Of a stretch of 26,825 nucleotides of DNA, positions 20,712 through 26,825 are shown one piece after another; the stretch's first letter is position 1; every line of letters begins with the position of its first letter. A model generated the notes under the pieces. It did not search any database and was not told the origin of the DNA. It saw only the letters and a list, made by a program, of their open reading frames with translations. The DNA lies in contig DFHM01000016.1 of assembly GCA_002371895.1 (NCBI GenBank), forward strand, positions 232 to 27,056. Reading direction: 5' to 3'. Origin of the DNA: Candidatus Saccharibacteria bacterium UBA3723 (GTDB taxonomy: Bacteria; Patescibacteriota; Saccharimonadia; Saccharimonadales; Saccharimonadaceae). Made by a program: the position numbers and the translations under genes.

Positions 20712-22124
20712 ATGAATTTTAAGACGATTTTTAAGTCTTTGAAAAACAAAGACATGCGTAAGCGCATCATCGCCGTTGTTGGAATTCTTGTCGCATACCG
20801 TATTTTGGCACACGTTCCAGTACCACTAGGCGACACCACAACATTCAAGAGCGCAATAGATAACTTAGTGAACAGCACCGATTTTGGTGGCTTTATTAAC
20901 CTTATTTCTGGTGGTGGCTTAACCAACTTCTCAATCATTCTCGTTGGTCTTTCACCATACATCACCTCATCCATCGTGATGCAGCTTCTTACAAAGGCTA
21001 TCCCACGTATGGAAGAGCTCAACAAAGATGGTGAGGCTGGCCGCCGCAAAATTAGCCAGTGGACCCGCATTCTTACCGTCCCTCTCGCAATTTTGCAATC
21101 TATTGCATACATCTTCATCTTAAACCAAGAAGTTATCGCCGCAAACACCTCAGTTTCGGCGGATCCAACCTTTGCTCAGTGGGCACTATCCATCACAGCG
21201 ATGGTTGCTGGCTCGATACTTCTAATGTGGCTCGGCGAGCTCATTACAGAGCAGGGTATCGGCAATGGTATCTCTACCGTAATCTTCTGTAGCATCGTAT
21301 CTGGTTTCCCAACCACAATTACAAACATCGGCCGCAGCCTATTTGATACATCAAGCGGCACCCTCAGTCTCTTTGGCTGGCTCGATTTACCAGTAAATCC
21401 ACAGATGTTCTATATCGTCCTCGGCCTAGGCGTCGGCATGATCATCGTTCTATACCTCTTAGTAAAAATCAACGAAGCACAGCGTATTATTACAATTAAT
21501 TACGCAAAACGCGTCCGTGGCAACAGCGCCTACGGCGGCATCAAATCCATCATGCCAATCAAGCTCATCGCAGCAGGCGTCGTTCCAGTCATCTTTGCGG
21601 TAGCATTCCTATCCGTACCAGCATTCGTTGGCCAGCTTATCCAGCGCGCCGATCCATCCAGCGAAATCGCCGCAAACATGGTAGATTGGTTCTCCGCACC
21701 AAGCGTATCAACCTATGATTATACAAATGGCCTCAGTTGGGAAGATTACATCTATCCAGTCCTATACTTCGTCTTGGTAGTCATGTTTACCTACTTCTAT
21801 ACCAGCATCGTATTTAACTCCCAGGAAATCGCCGAAAACTTGCAGAAGCAGGGTGGTTTCATTGAGGGCGTACGTCCAGGCAAGCAAACAGAAATATACT
21901 TCAACAAAACCGTTAATCGCCTCAATCTATTCGGCGCATTAGCACTTGGCGTAATCGCACTATTGCCATACATCGTTGACTACATCTTTATCATCACACT
22001 TGGATATCCACTCGGTCTATCCATTTCCGGTACTGGTCTTCTTATCGTTGTCACAGTTGCACTCGAAAACCTCCGCCAGATTAATTCCCGTGCGTTAATG
22101 GTAACTTACGACGATTATCAGTAA
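20712..22124 (+). CDS. secY: Protein translocase subunit SecY
   Basis: SecY is the membrane pore of the Sec translocon. The 470 residues contain ten expected membrane segments. Landmarks are RIIAVVGILVAYRILAHVPV (helix 1), GGGLTNFSIILVGLSPYIT (plug and helix 2), EAGRRKISQWTRILTVPLA, GELITEQGIGNGISTVIF, and the cytoplasmic loop GGFIEGVRPGKQTEIYFNK. It is slightly longer than many homologs, partly from a loop at about 314-345 (RADPSSEIAANMVDWFSAPS). It follows the hydrolase cluster instead of rplO, and its stop overlaps the next start as TAATG. adk and map, its usual followers, are absent. Confidence 0.98.
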   Translation: MNFKTIFKSLKNKDMRKRIIAVVGILVAYRILAHVPVPLGDTTTFKSAIDNLVNSTDFGGFINLISGGGLTNFSIILVGLSPYITSSIVMQLLTKAIPRMEELNKDGEAGRRKISQWTRILTVPLAILQSIAYIFILNQEVIAANTSVSADPTFAQWALSITAMVAGSILLMWLGELITEQGIGNGISTVIFCSIVSGFPTTITNIGRSLFDTSSGTLSLFGWLDLPVNPQMFYIVLGLGVGMIIVLYLLVKINEAQRIITINYAKRVRGNSAYGGIKSIMPIKLIAAGVVPVIFAVAFLSVPAFVGQLIQRADPSSEIAANMVDWFSAPSVSTYDYTNGLSWEDYIYPVLYFVLVVMFTYFYTSIVFNSQEIAENLQKQGGFIEGVRPGKQTEIYFNKTVNRLNLFGALALGVIALLPYIVDYIFIITLGYPLGLSISGTGLLIVVTVALENLRQINSRALMVTYDDYQ

Positions 22125-22795
22125 TGGCACTAAAGATTAATCGCAAACTACAGAATGTCCTAAAGATCATTGGGTGGGTTGTACTAGCCGTATTAATCGT
22201 CTGCATGGCCAAAATCTTCATTTGGGAACGCAATTACTACAATACAAAGAGCGGAGAATCTCGAGCTCGCGCCGATGTTGTAATCACACAACTCGCCGAA
22301 GCAGCCAATCCGTCCGAAGATGCACCAGATCTTGCCGCACATCAGGTAGAAGCAACCAAGCCTCGCTATCTAAGTATCGAGCGCCTAGATATTAAATCCC
22401 GCGTCAAAGAATCTACCGTAAATAGCGAAGTCCTCGCTGTACCACAAAACATCTATGACGTTATGTGGTCCGCCGGATCGAGCAAACCATCTCAGGGCGG
22501 CGTAATCCTCATGAGTGGCCTCAGCCGCGGCGAGACCAAAGCAGGCGCATTTGCAAACCTCGACAGCCTAGAAAAGGGCGACAAAATCGAAATCGAGCTC
22601 GGAAACGGCAGCAAATACACCTACAAAGTGTCAGAAATTCGCATCGTAGACGCATATGATGCAGAAAACGAACTACCAAGCATCCAGCGCCGCATTGATG
22701 ACAAAGAGACTCTATCGCTAGTTACCGCAATCGAAAAAAGCGATGCAGAAACCGACTATACTTCAATTGTTATAGTAAGAGCCGTATTAAACTAA
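22124..22795 (+). CDS. Sortase-like membrane protein, probably catalytically dead
   Basis: A 223-residue protein with an N-terminal membrane anchor (about 12-33, IIGWVVLAVLIVCMAKIFIW), an extracytoplasmic linker and a sortase-like beta-barrel (about 80-223). The barrel shows RYLSIERLDIKSRV, GGVILMSGLSRG, AGAFANLDSLEKGDKIEIEL, YTYKVSEIRIV and TLSLVTAIEKS. In active sortases the third to fifth strands carry GH, LVTC and a late Arg. Here the His is Leu133 (codon CTC), the Cys is Ala202 (GCA), and no Arg stands at the DY-TS position. The gene overlaps secY by one base, so it is made with the translocon. A transpeptidase reaction is unlikely; a structural or binding role is inferred. Confidence 0.75.
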   Translation: MALKINRKLQNVLKIIGWVVLAVLIVCMAKIFIWERNYYNTKSGESRARADVVITQLAEAANPSEDAPDLAAHQVEATKPRYLSIERLDIKSRVKESTVNSEVLAVPQNIYDVMWSAGSSKPSQGGVILMSGLSRGETKAGAFANLDSLEKGDKIEIELGNGSKYTYKVSEIRIVDAYDAENELPSIQRRIDDKETLSLVTAIEKSDAETDYTSIVIVRAVLN

Positions 22796-22805
22796 AAAAT
22801 ACTAT

Positions 22806-22835
22806 AAAAATACCTTTACTTTTAAGGTATTTTTT
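22806..22835 (+). terminator. Intrinsic terminator of the secY unit
   Basis: AAAAATACCTT (22806-22816) pairs with AAGGTATTTTT (22824-22834) around a seven-base loop. The right arm and T run lie just upstream of the infA -10 box, where a -35 would be. Confidence 0.88.
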
Positions 22836-22843
22836 GTTATAAT
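22835..22843 (+). promoter_or_regulatory. Extended -10 promoter of infA
   Basis: TG-T-TATAAT at 22835-22843. It has no -35 since the terminator stem occupies that site. The ATG at 22857 is only 13 bases away, so the leader is about six or seven bases, with no Shine-Dalgarno. Confidence 0.65.
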
Positions 22844-22856
22844 ACCTAGGTAATTT

Positions 22857-23138
22857 ATGGCTAGTCACAAGAAAACGACAAAAGTCGCCAAGAGAGACGC
22901 TGATTCTTCAGCTGGCGCAAAAAATAAGGAAGTGATTAAACTCACCGGTAAGGTTGTTGAGGCTCTTCCTGGTACTAAATTCCGTGTCGAACTTGAAAAC
23001 GGTCATATTATTGTTGCTCACATGTCGGGTAAAATGCGTAAGAATTATATCCGTCTCGTGCCGGGCGACAAGGTGGATGTTGAGTTGACCCCTTACGATC
23101 TCACAAAGGGCCGAATCAGCTATCGCCAAAAAGATTAA
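22857..23138 (+). CDS. infA: Translation initiation factor IF-1 with N-terminal extension
   Basis: IF-1 occupies the 30S A site during initiation. Residues from about 23 onward follow the S1-like OB fold closely: EVIKLTGKVVEALPGTKFRV, ELENGHIIVAHMSGKMRKNY, IRLVPGDKVDVELTPYDLTK and GRISYRQKD. The first 22 or so residues (MASHKKTTKVAKRDADSSAG) form a basic extension absent from the usual 72-residue protein. No other ATG is available; a GTG inside EVIKL would cut the domain. The mRNA leader is nearly absent. adk and map, which commonly precede it, are missing. Confidence 0.95.
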   Translation: MASHKKTTKVAKRDADSSAGAKNKEVIKLTGKVVEALPGTKFRVELENGHIIVAHMSGKMRKNYIRLVPGDKVDVELTPYDLTKGRISYRQKD

Positions 23139-23158
23139 ATTTAATCGAAAGCGAGAAA

Positions 23159-23195
23159 CTAAGAATCTCGGGTATTTGCTATCCGAGGATTTTAG
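23159..23195 (+). promoter_or_regulatory. Hairpin between infA and rpmJ
   Basis: CTCGGGTA (23167-23174) pairs with TATCCGAG (23180-23187, one G-T pair) around TTTGC. The stem continues downward as AAT/ATT (23164-23166 with 23189-23191) and CTAA/TTAG (23159-23162 with 23192-23195), with bulged G23163 and G23188. There is no T run, and the gene downstream must be expressed, so a terminator is unlikely. It lies 33 bases before the rpmJ ATG. A binding site for a ribosomal protein or a processing site is inferred. Confidence 0.55.
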
Positions 23196-23228
23196 AACAG
23201 ATGCTTTCAGAAAGGTAATTTTCAATAC

Positions 23229-23345
23229 ATGAAAGTTCGTGCTAGTGTAAAGAAAATCAGCCCTGATGATATCATCGTACGCCGCAAAGGTGTGCTACGT
23301 ATCATTAACAAGAAGAAACCTAAGAATAAACAAAGGCAGGGTTAA
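23229..23345 (+). CDS. rpmJ: Large ribosomal subunit protein bL36, zinc-free type
   Basis: A 38-residue gene in its usual place before rpsM. The product MKVRASVKKISPDDIIVRRK continues GVLRIINKKKPKNKQRQG. The frame of the family is exact, with the usual end KQRQG, but the four zinc ligands are gone: the CRNC pair is SPDD, the third Cys is Asn and the His is Asn. It is therefore the zinc-independent form. GAAAGG upstream is the ribosome site. It is two bases from rpsM. Confidence 0.95.
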   Translation: MKVRASVKKISPDDIIVRRKGVLRIINKKKPKNKQRQG

Positions 23346-23347
23346 GC

Positions 23348-23734
23348 ATGGCAAGAATCGCAGGTGTTACGATTCCTAGCGAAAAGCAAGTGTGGATTGC
23401 ACTTACTTACGTTTATGGTATCGGTCGCACCACTAGCAAAGCCATCCTTGCGGCGGCTAAAATCGAGCCGACCACTCGGGTGAAAGATCTCACCGAGGCT
23501 CAAGAACAAAAACTCAACGATATTATTTCTAGCAAATATTCCGTTGAAGGTGACCTCAAGCGCCTCGTGACAAACAATATTAAACGTATCAAGGATATCA
23601 ATTCCTACAAGGGGCTTCGCCACAAGGCAGGTTTACCAGTCAACGGTCAGCGCACCCGCACGAATGCGCGCACTCGCAAAGGTAAAGCTATCGCAGTAGG
23701 CGGCGCTCAGCCAAAGGCAGCAAGTAAAACTTAA
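23348..23734 (+). CDS. rpsM: Small ribosomal subunit protein uS13
   Basis: S13 forms bridges to L5 and contacts P-site tRNA. The 128 residues start MARIAGVTIPSEKQVWIALT and contain YGIGRTTSKAIL, DINSYKGLRHKAGLPVNGQR and TRTNARTRKGKA, all typical. The final part (IAVGGAQPKAASKT) is a little longer than usual. AGGCAGGG before the ATG lies in the rpmJ end. It heads the alpha-type group S13-S11-S4-rpoA-L17. Confidence 0.98.
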   Translation: MARIAGVTIPSEKQVWIALTYVYGIGRTTSKAILAAAKIEPTTRVKDLTEAQEQKLNDIISSKYSVEGDLKRLVTNNIKRIKDINSYKGLRHKAGLPVNGQRTRTNARTRKGKAIAVGGAQPKAASKT

Positions 23735-23748
23735 TCAAGGGAGTTAAT

Positions 23749-24180
23749 ATGGCAGAAGATACAACAGTCAATACAGCTCCTGAGATGGAGCCGAAAGCAC
23801 CAAAAGCTAAAGGCAAAAAGGGCAAACGCATTGTCCAAGCCGGTGAAGTACACATTCAAGCTACTTTCAACAACACTATCGTTAGCGTAACCGACAAGAA
23901 GGGCGAAATCCTCGCAGCTTCTTCCGCTGGCGCAAACGGTTTCCGCGGTTCCAAGAAAGGTACTGCTTACGCAGCACAGATCGCCGCAGAAAAAGTTGCT
24001 GAAATCGCAAAGCGTGATCACGGCATGAATAGCGTAGACGTATTCGTCAAGGGTATCGGCCTCGGCCGCGACAGCGCTATCCGCGCATTTAGCACTATGG
24101 GCATTTCTATTAATAGCATCACGGACAAGACCCCAATTCCACATGGTGGTTGCCGTCCTAAAGGAGAGAGGAAACCGTAA
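23749..24180 (+). CDS. rpsK: Small ribosomal subunit protein uS11
   Basis: S11 lines the platform near the Shine-Dalgarno helix. Of 143 residues, the first 28 or so are an extension (PEMEPKAPKAKGKKGKR). The core has GEVHIQATFNNTIVSVTDKK, AGANGFRGSKKGTAYAAQIA and GLGRDSAIRAF. The C-terminal loop, PIPHNGCRP in E. coli with isoaspartate formed at the Asn, reads PIPHGGCRP here, so the Asn is absent. AAGGGAG before the ATG is the ribosome site; the stop overlaps rpsD by one base. Confidence 0.98.
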   Translation: MAEDTTVNTAPEMEPKAPKAKGKKGKRIVQAGEVHIQATFNNTIVSVTDKKGEILAASSAGANGFRGSKKGTAYAAQIAAEKVAEIAKRDHGMNSVDVFVKGIGLGRDSAIRAFSTMGISINSITDKTPIPHGGCRPKGERKP

Positions 24181-24797
24181 TGGCACGTGATTTACAACCT
24201 ATTGGTAAGCAATCTCGCCGTGAAGGTTATGCGCTTGCTCCAAAAGCACAAAAAATCATGGCAAAAAAGACCGGTATTCCTGGTCAGCACGCCGACATGC
24301 GCGTTCGCGGTGGCAGTCTTTATTTGACCCAGCTCCGCGAGAAGCAGAAAGTACGCCGCATTTACGGTCTACTAGAAAAGCAATTCGCTAAGCTCATGCA
24401 TGAAGCACAACGTACTCCAGGCAAGACCGGCGAAAAACTTCTCGAATATCTAGAACGTCGCGCAGACAACGTAGTTTATCGTGCCGGCTTCGCAGCAACT
24501 CGCCGCGCAGCACGTCAGCTCGTTTCTCACGGTCATTTTACCCTCAACGGTAAGCGTGTCGATATTCCATCGATTCGTTTGAACCCAGGTGACGTCCTCG
24601 AAGTTCGTCCAAAATCAAAGAAAAACACCTATTTCGCAAATCTTGAAAATGTCGCCGGTGCTACTAGCCAGGCACCACTATCTTGGATGAAGGCAGACGT
24701 CAAGAAAATGAAAATCGAAATCACTGGTACGCCAAAGCGCGAAGAAGCTGAGGTGGGCATCAACGAACAATTAATCGTCGAGTATTACTCACGCTAA
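24180..24797 (+). CDS. rpsD: Small ribosomal subunit protein uS4, zinc-free type
   Basis: S4 starts 30S assembly and in E. coli represses the alpha operon. The 205 residues start MARDLQPIGKQSRREGYALA and lack N-terminal zinc cysteines. LREKQKVRRIYGLLEKQFAK and the S4 domain (RRADNVVYRAGFAATRRAAR, QLVSHGHFTLNGKRVDIPS, RLNPGDVLEV) are clear. It follows rpsK with a one-base overlap and is followed nine bases later by rpoA. If it autoregulates here, the hairpin at 23159-23195 is one possible site; that is speculative. Confidence 0.98.
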   Translation: MARDLQPIGKQSRREGYALAPKAQKIMAKKTGIPGQHADMRVRGGSLYLTQLREKQKVRRIYGLLEKQFAKLMHEAQRTPGKTGEKLLEYLERRADNVVYRAGFAATRRAARQLVSHGHFTLNGKRVDIPSIRLNPGDVLEVRPKSKKNTYFANLENVAGATSQAPLSWMKADVKKMKIEITGTPKREEAEVGINEQLIVEYYSR

Positions 24798-24806
24798 AGG
24801 AGAAGT

Positions 24807-25730
24807 ATGACAAAAGTAATTCACGAAGCAGAACTAGCAGAGATCAAGGACCTTGGTGAGAACAGTTCCAGCTTTGTTATCAAGCCACTATATTATGGCT
24901 ACGGTAACACTCTTGGTAATTCACTACGTCGTGTACTTCTCTCTAGCATTAAGGGTGCCGCTATCACTGCTTTCCGCATTGAGGGCGCTACTCACGAATT
25001 TTCCGCTATTCCAGGCATCGTCGAGGATACTGTAGACATCATGTTGAATCTTAAAAACATTCACATCAAGTCTCATTCCGACGCTCCAGTCGAACTTCAC
25101 CTCGAAAAGAAGGGTACTGGTGTAGTAAAAGCTGGCGACATCAAACTCCCAGCAGAAGTTGAAATCGCAAACCCACAGCAGATTATCTGCAATATCGATG
25201 ATCCAAAATTCACTTTGAAGATGGACATGGTTGTAGACACTGGTCGTGGTTACCTCAGCATCGAACAATCCAGTGAAGACCGCATTCACAGCGATATGAT
25301 CGCACTTGATGCCGTCTTTACTCCAGTTTTGCGTGTTCGCTACAACGCTGAAAATACTCGTGTTGGCCAAGATACCAACCTACAGCAATTAACTCTTACG
25401 ATTGACACCGATGGTACTATTACCCCACGTGAAGCTTTCGAAGAAGCTGCAGCAATCTTGGTAAACCAATACAAAGCGCTTGCCGGTAGCACTACGGTAG
25501 AATCCGCACCAGCACCAACCGCAAGCAAAGCCGAAGACGAATCTGGCCTTATGCTTCCAATCGAAGACCTCGGCCTATCGGCACGTACTGCAAACGCATT
25601 GATCAACAATGAAATTCGCACCGTACGCGATCTCGTCGTATTATCAGAAAGCGATCTCAAAGAGCTTAAGGGCTTCGGCGCTAAGGCACTCGATGAGGTC
25701 CGCGAAAAACTAACGGAGTTAAAAATTTAA
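24807..25730 (+). CDS. rpoA: RNA polymerase subunit alpha
   Basis: Alpha dimerises to scaffold RNA polymerase. Of 307 residues, about 1-230 are the N-terminal domain: FVIKPLYYGYGNTLGNSLRR (dimer interface), VLLSSIKGAAITAFRIEG, HEFSAIPGIVEDTVDIMLNL. A linker of about 15 residues rich in Ala/Pro/Thr follows. The C-terminal domain at about 248-307 (LPIEDLGLSARTANALINNE, TVRDLVVLSESDLKELKGFG) binds UP elements and activators. AAAGGAG precedes ATG 24807. Confidence 0.98.
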   Translation: MTKVIHEAELAEIKDLGENSSSFVIKPLYYGYGNTLGNSLRRVLLSSIKGAAITAFRIEGATHEFSAIPGIVEDTVDIMLNLKNIHIKSHSDAPVELHLEKKGTGVVKAGDIKLPAEVEIANPQQIICNIDDPKFTLKMDMVVDTGRGYLSIEQSSEDRIHSDMIALDAVFTPVLRVRYNAENTRVGQDTNLQQLTLTIDTDGTITPREAFEEAAAILVNQYKALAGSTTVESAPAPTASKAEDESGLMLPIEDLGLSARTANALINNEIRTVRDLVVLSESDLKELKGFGAKALDEVREKLTELKI

Positions 25731-26150
25731 ATGCATCGTCACGGATATAAAGGGCGCAAGTTCGGCCGCGAAAACGACCAACGCACCGCATTGACACGTG
25801 GTCTCATGCGCTCCTTGTTTAAGTACAAATCAATTAATACAACCATAGCAAAGGCTAAAGAAATTCGCCGCCCAGCTGAAAAGCTCATCACCATCGCAAA
25901 GAAAGGTGATTTGGCTTCCCGCCGCCTCGTTATCGCTCGCTTGAACGATCAGATACTTGGCAATCAGCTCGTCGACGTTATCGCACCACAGATTAAGCGC
26001 AACAGCGGCTACCTCAAGATTGAGCGTACCGGTTACCGCCGTGGCGATAACAGCGAAATGGCAACTATTTCCTTCGTAGACGAAATAAAAGATGAAGTCA
26101 AAGAAGAAAAGAAGGCCGAAAAGCCAGCTGCTAAGAAAGAGGAGAAGTAA
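25731..26150 (+). CDS. rplQ: Large ribosomal subunit protein bL17
   Basis: L17 is near the tunnel exit. The 139 residues start MHRHGYKGRKFGRENDQRTA, and contain LTRGLMRSLFKYKSINTTIA, KAKEIRRPAEKLITIAKKGD and the C-terminal RTGYRRGDNSEMATISFVD. A Lys/Glu/Ala tail of about 25 residues follows (DEVKEEKKAEKPAAKKEEK), in which AAAGAGGAGAAG is the ribosome site for rplM. The ATG directly follows the rpoA stop. Confidence 0.98.
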   Translation: MHRHGYKGRKFGRENDQRTALTRGLMRSLFKYKSINTTIAKAKEIRRPAEKLITIAKKGDLASRRLVIARLNDQILGNQLVDVIAPQIKRNSGYLKIERTGYRRGDNSEMATISFVDEIKDEVKEEKKAEKPAAKKEEK

Positions 26151-26152
26151 GT

Positions 26153-26578
26153 ATGAAAACTTATAGTCAGAAATCCTCTGAAATCAATCGCGAATGGTGG
26201 ATTATCGACGCATCTACGATGCCACTCGGTAAGCTCGCAGTTGTTATTGCCGACAAGTTACTCGGCAAGTCCAAAGTCACTTTCACGCCACATACCGACA
26301 ATGGTGATTACGTTGTAGTTATCAACGCAAAGAACCTCAAGGTTACCGGCGACAAGATGACCGACAAGCATTACTATCGTCACTCTGGCTTCCCAGGTGG
26401 TCTTACCGACCTTACCCTCGCGGAAGTTATTGAGAAGGACCCAGCTCTTGCAATTCAGCAAGCAGTCAAAGGAATGCTTCCAAAGAATAAACTTCAAGCC
26501 GATCGCTTAGCTCGCCTCCGCGTCTTCCCAGGCGCAGAGCATGCTCACACGGCACAGATGCCAAAGGAGATTAAGTAA
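26153..26578 (+). CDS. rplM: Large ribosomal subunit protein uL13
   Basis: L13 is an early-assembling 50S protein. The 141 residues show REWWIIDASTMPLGKLAVVI, GDYVVVINAKNLKVTGDKMT, KHYYRHSGFPGGLTDLTLAE and the C-terminal VKGMLPKNKLQADRLARLRV plus the H-A-H-T-A-Q motif. It is two bases after rplQ and overlaps rpsI by one base. Confidence 0.98.
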   Translation: MKTYSQKSSEINREWWIIDASTMPLGKLAVVIADKLLGKSKVTFTPHTDNGDYVVVINAKNLKVTGDKMTDKHYYRHSGFPGGLTDLTLAEVIEKDPALAIQQAVKGMLPKNKLQADRLARLRVFPGAEHAHTAQMPKEIK

Positions 26579-26825
26579 TGCCAGCTAAGAACGCTAAGTA
26601 TACCTACGGTAACGGTAGCCGCAAAGCTGCAACCGCAACCGCACGTCTCTACAAGGGTAAAGGCGAAATCACCATCAACGGCAAGCCAGCTCTCGATTTC
26701 TTGAGCGGCAACAAGACCTTAATGGCAGAAATCACCGATCCTCTTGCAATGACTCAGAAGCAAAAAGAATACGATATCACCGTCCTCGTAAAAGGTGGTG
26801 GTGTTGCAGGTCAGGTCGACGCTAT
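26578..26825 (+). CDS. rpsI: Small ribosomal subunit protein uS9, N-terminal part (3' end outside window)
   Basis: S9 places its C-terminal tail at the P-site tRNA. The 82 residues visible, MPAKNAKYTYGNGSRKAATA then ARLYKGKGEITINGKPALDF, match the family N-terminus (GTGRRK-A-ARV-L-PG-G-ITING). KGGGVAGQVDA begins the conserved GGG-GQAGA segment. The gene runs off the window, so the terminal KKxR cannot be seen. AAGGAG before the rplM stop is the ribosome site. Confidence 0.96.
   Translation, partial: MPAKNAKYTYGNGSRKAATATARLYKGKGEITINGKPALDFLSGNKTLMAEITDPLAMTQKQKEYDITVLVKGGGVAGQVDA

Noticed and set aside
23159..23195. Hairpin between infA and rpmJ as an intrinsic terminator
   Set aside because: Only four T residues follow, within the lower stem, and no promoter lies between it and the essential rpmJ-rpsM genes.
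1..26825. CRISPR array, tRNA or rRNA genes, insertion sequences
   Set aside because: No spaced direct repeats, cloverleaf-like segments, rRNA-like stretches or transposase motifs were seen in the short intergenic gaps.

Overview
The window is most likely chromosomal DNA of a Candidate Phyla Radiation bacterium, best guess Candidatus Saccharibacteria (TM7). The evidence is a long compact run of ribosomal protein genes in str-S10-spc-alpha order, a spc segment with no L30 (rpmD), adk or map, zinc-free S14 and L36, TAA/TAG stops nearly throughout, and a giant multidomain wall hydrolase beside secY. The phylum call rests on gene content and order, not on a computed phylogeny. The standard code fits: no conserved gene needs TGA as a sense codon, and one gene appears to stop on TGA.

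Layout. 1-511 is the 3' end of tuf with its terminator. 705-1973 is a sugar-1-phosphate nucleotidyltransferase with its own promoter, 5' hairpin and terminator. 2067-3030 holds two divergent, paralogous two-helix membrane proteins. 3162-3482 is rpsJ (S10) alone, behind a structured leader. 3615-3983 is a small helical protein with its own promoter and terminator. 4191-10776 is one tight operon, L3-L4-L23-L2-S19-L22-S3-L16-L29-S17-L14-L24-L5-S14-S8, behind a leader that folds into one long hairpin. 10821-13920 interrupts the spc order with a leaderless membrane protein (minus strand), thyA-folA and a DUF3841-like gene. 13997-15982 resumes with L6-L18-S5-L15. 16067-20639 encodes a secreted hydrolase of about 1060 residues with several catalytic domains, followed by two small membrane-anchored proteins. 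20712-22795 is secY plus a sortase-like protein that has lost the catalytic residues. 22857-26825 is infA, L36, S13, S11, S4, rpoA, L17, L13 and the start of S9.

How it fits together. Translation and transcription core genes are packed with 1-nt overlaps (TAATG) or gaps of a few bases, and their Shine-Dalgarno sequences often lie inside Lys/Glu-rich C-terminal codons of the preceding gene. The ancestral ribosomal cluster is broken only at module junctions (tuf|S10, S10|L3, S8|L6, L15|secY, secY|infA). Each break is filled by accessory genes, most with their own promoters. The block around secY looks dedicated to the cell surface: an exported wall-degrading enzyme, two membrane-anchored proteins, the translocon and a pseudo-sortase.

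Most notable signals: (1) the hydrolase combining SGNH, phage-tail-lysozyme-like, amidase and C39-like domains; (2) the probably dead sortase overlapping secY; (3) three membrane-protein genes with an identical TGC-TANNAT-N6-ATG arrangement that predicts leaderless mRNAs; (4) structured leaders before rpsJ, rplC and rpmJ that could be unrecognised ribosomal autoregulatory RNAs; (5) 5'-terminal hairpins on orphan single-gene cassettes. No tRNA, rRNA, CRISPR array, insertion sequence or replication origin was seen. No stretch above 300 bases lacks a gene.
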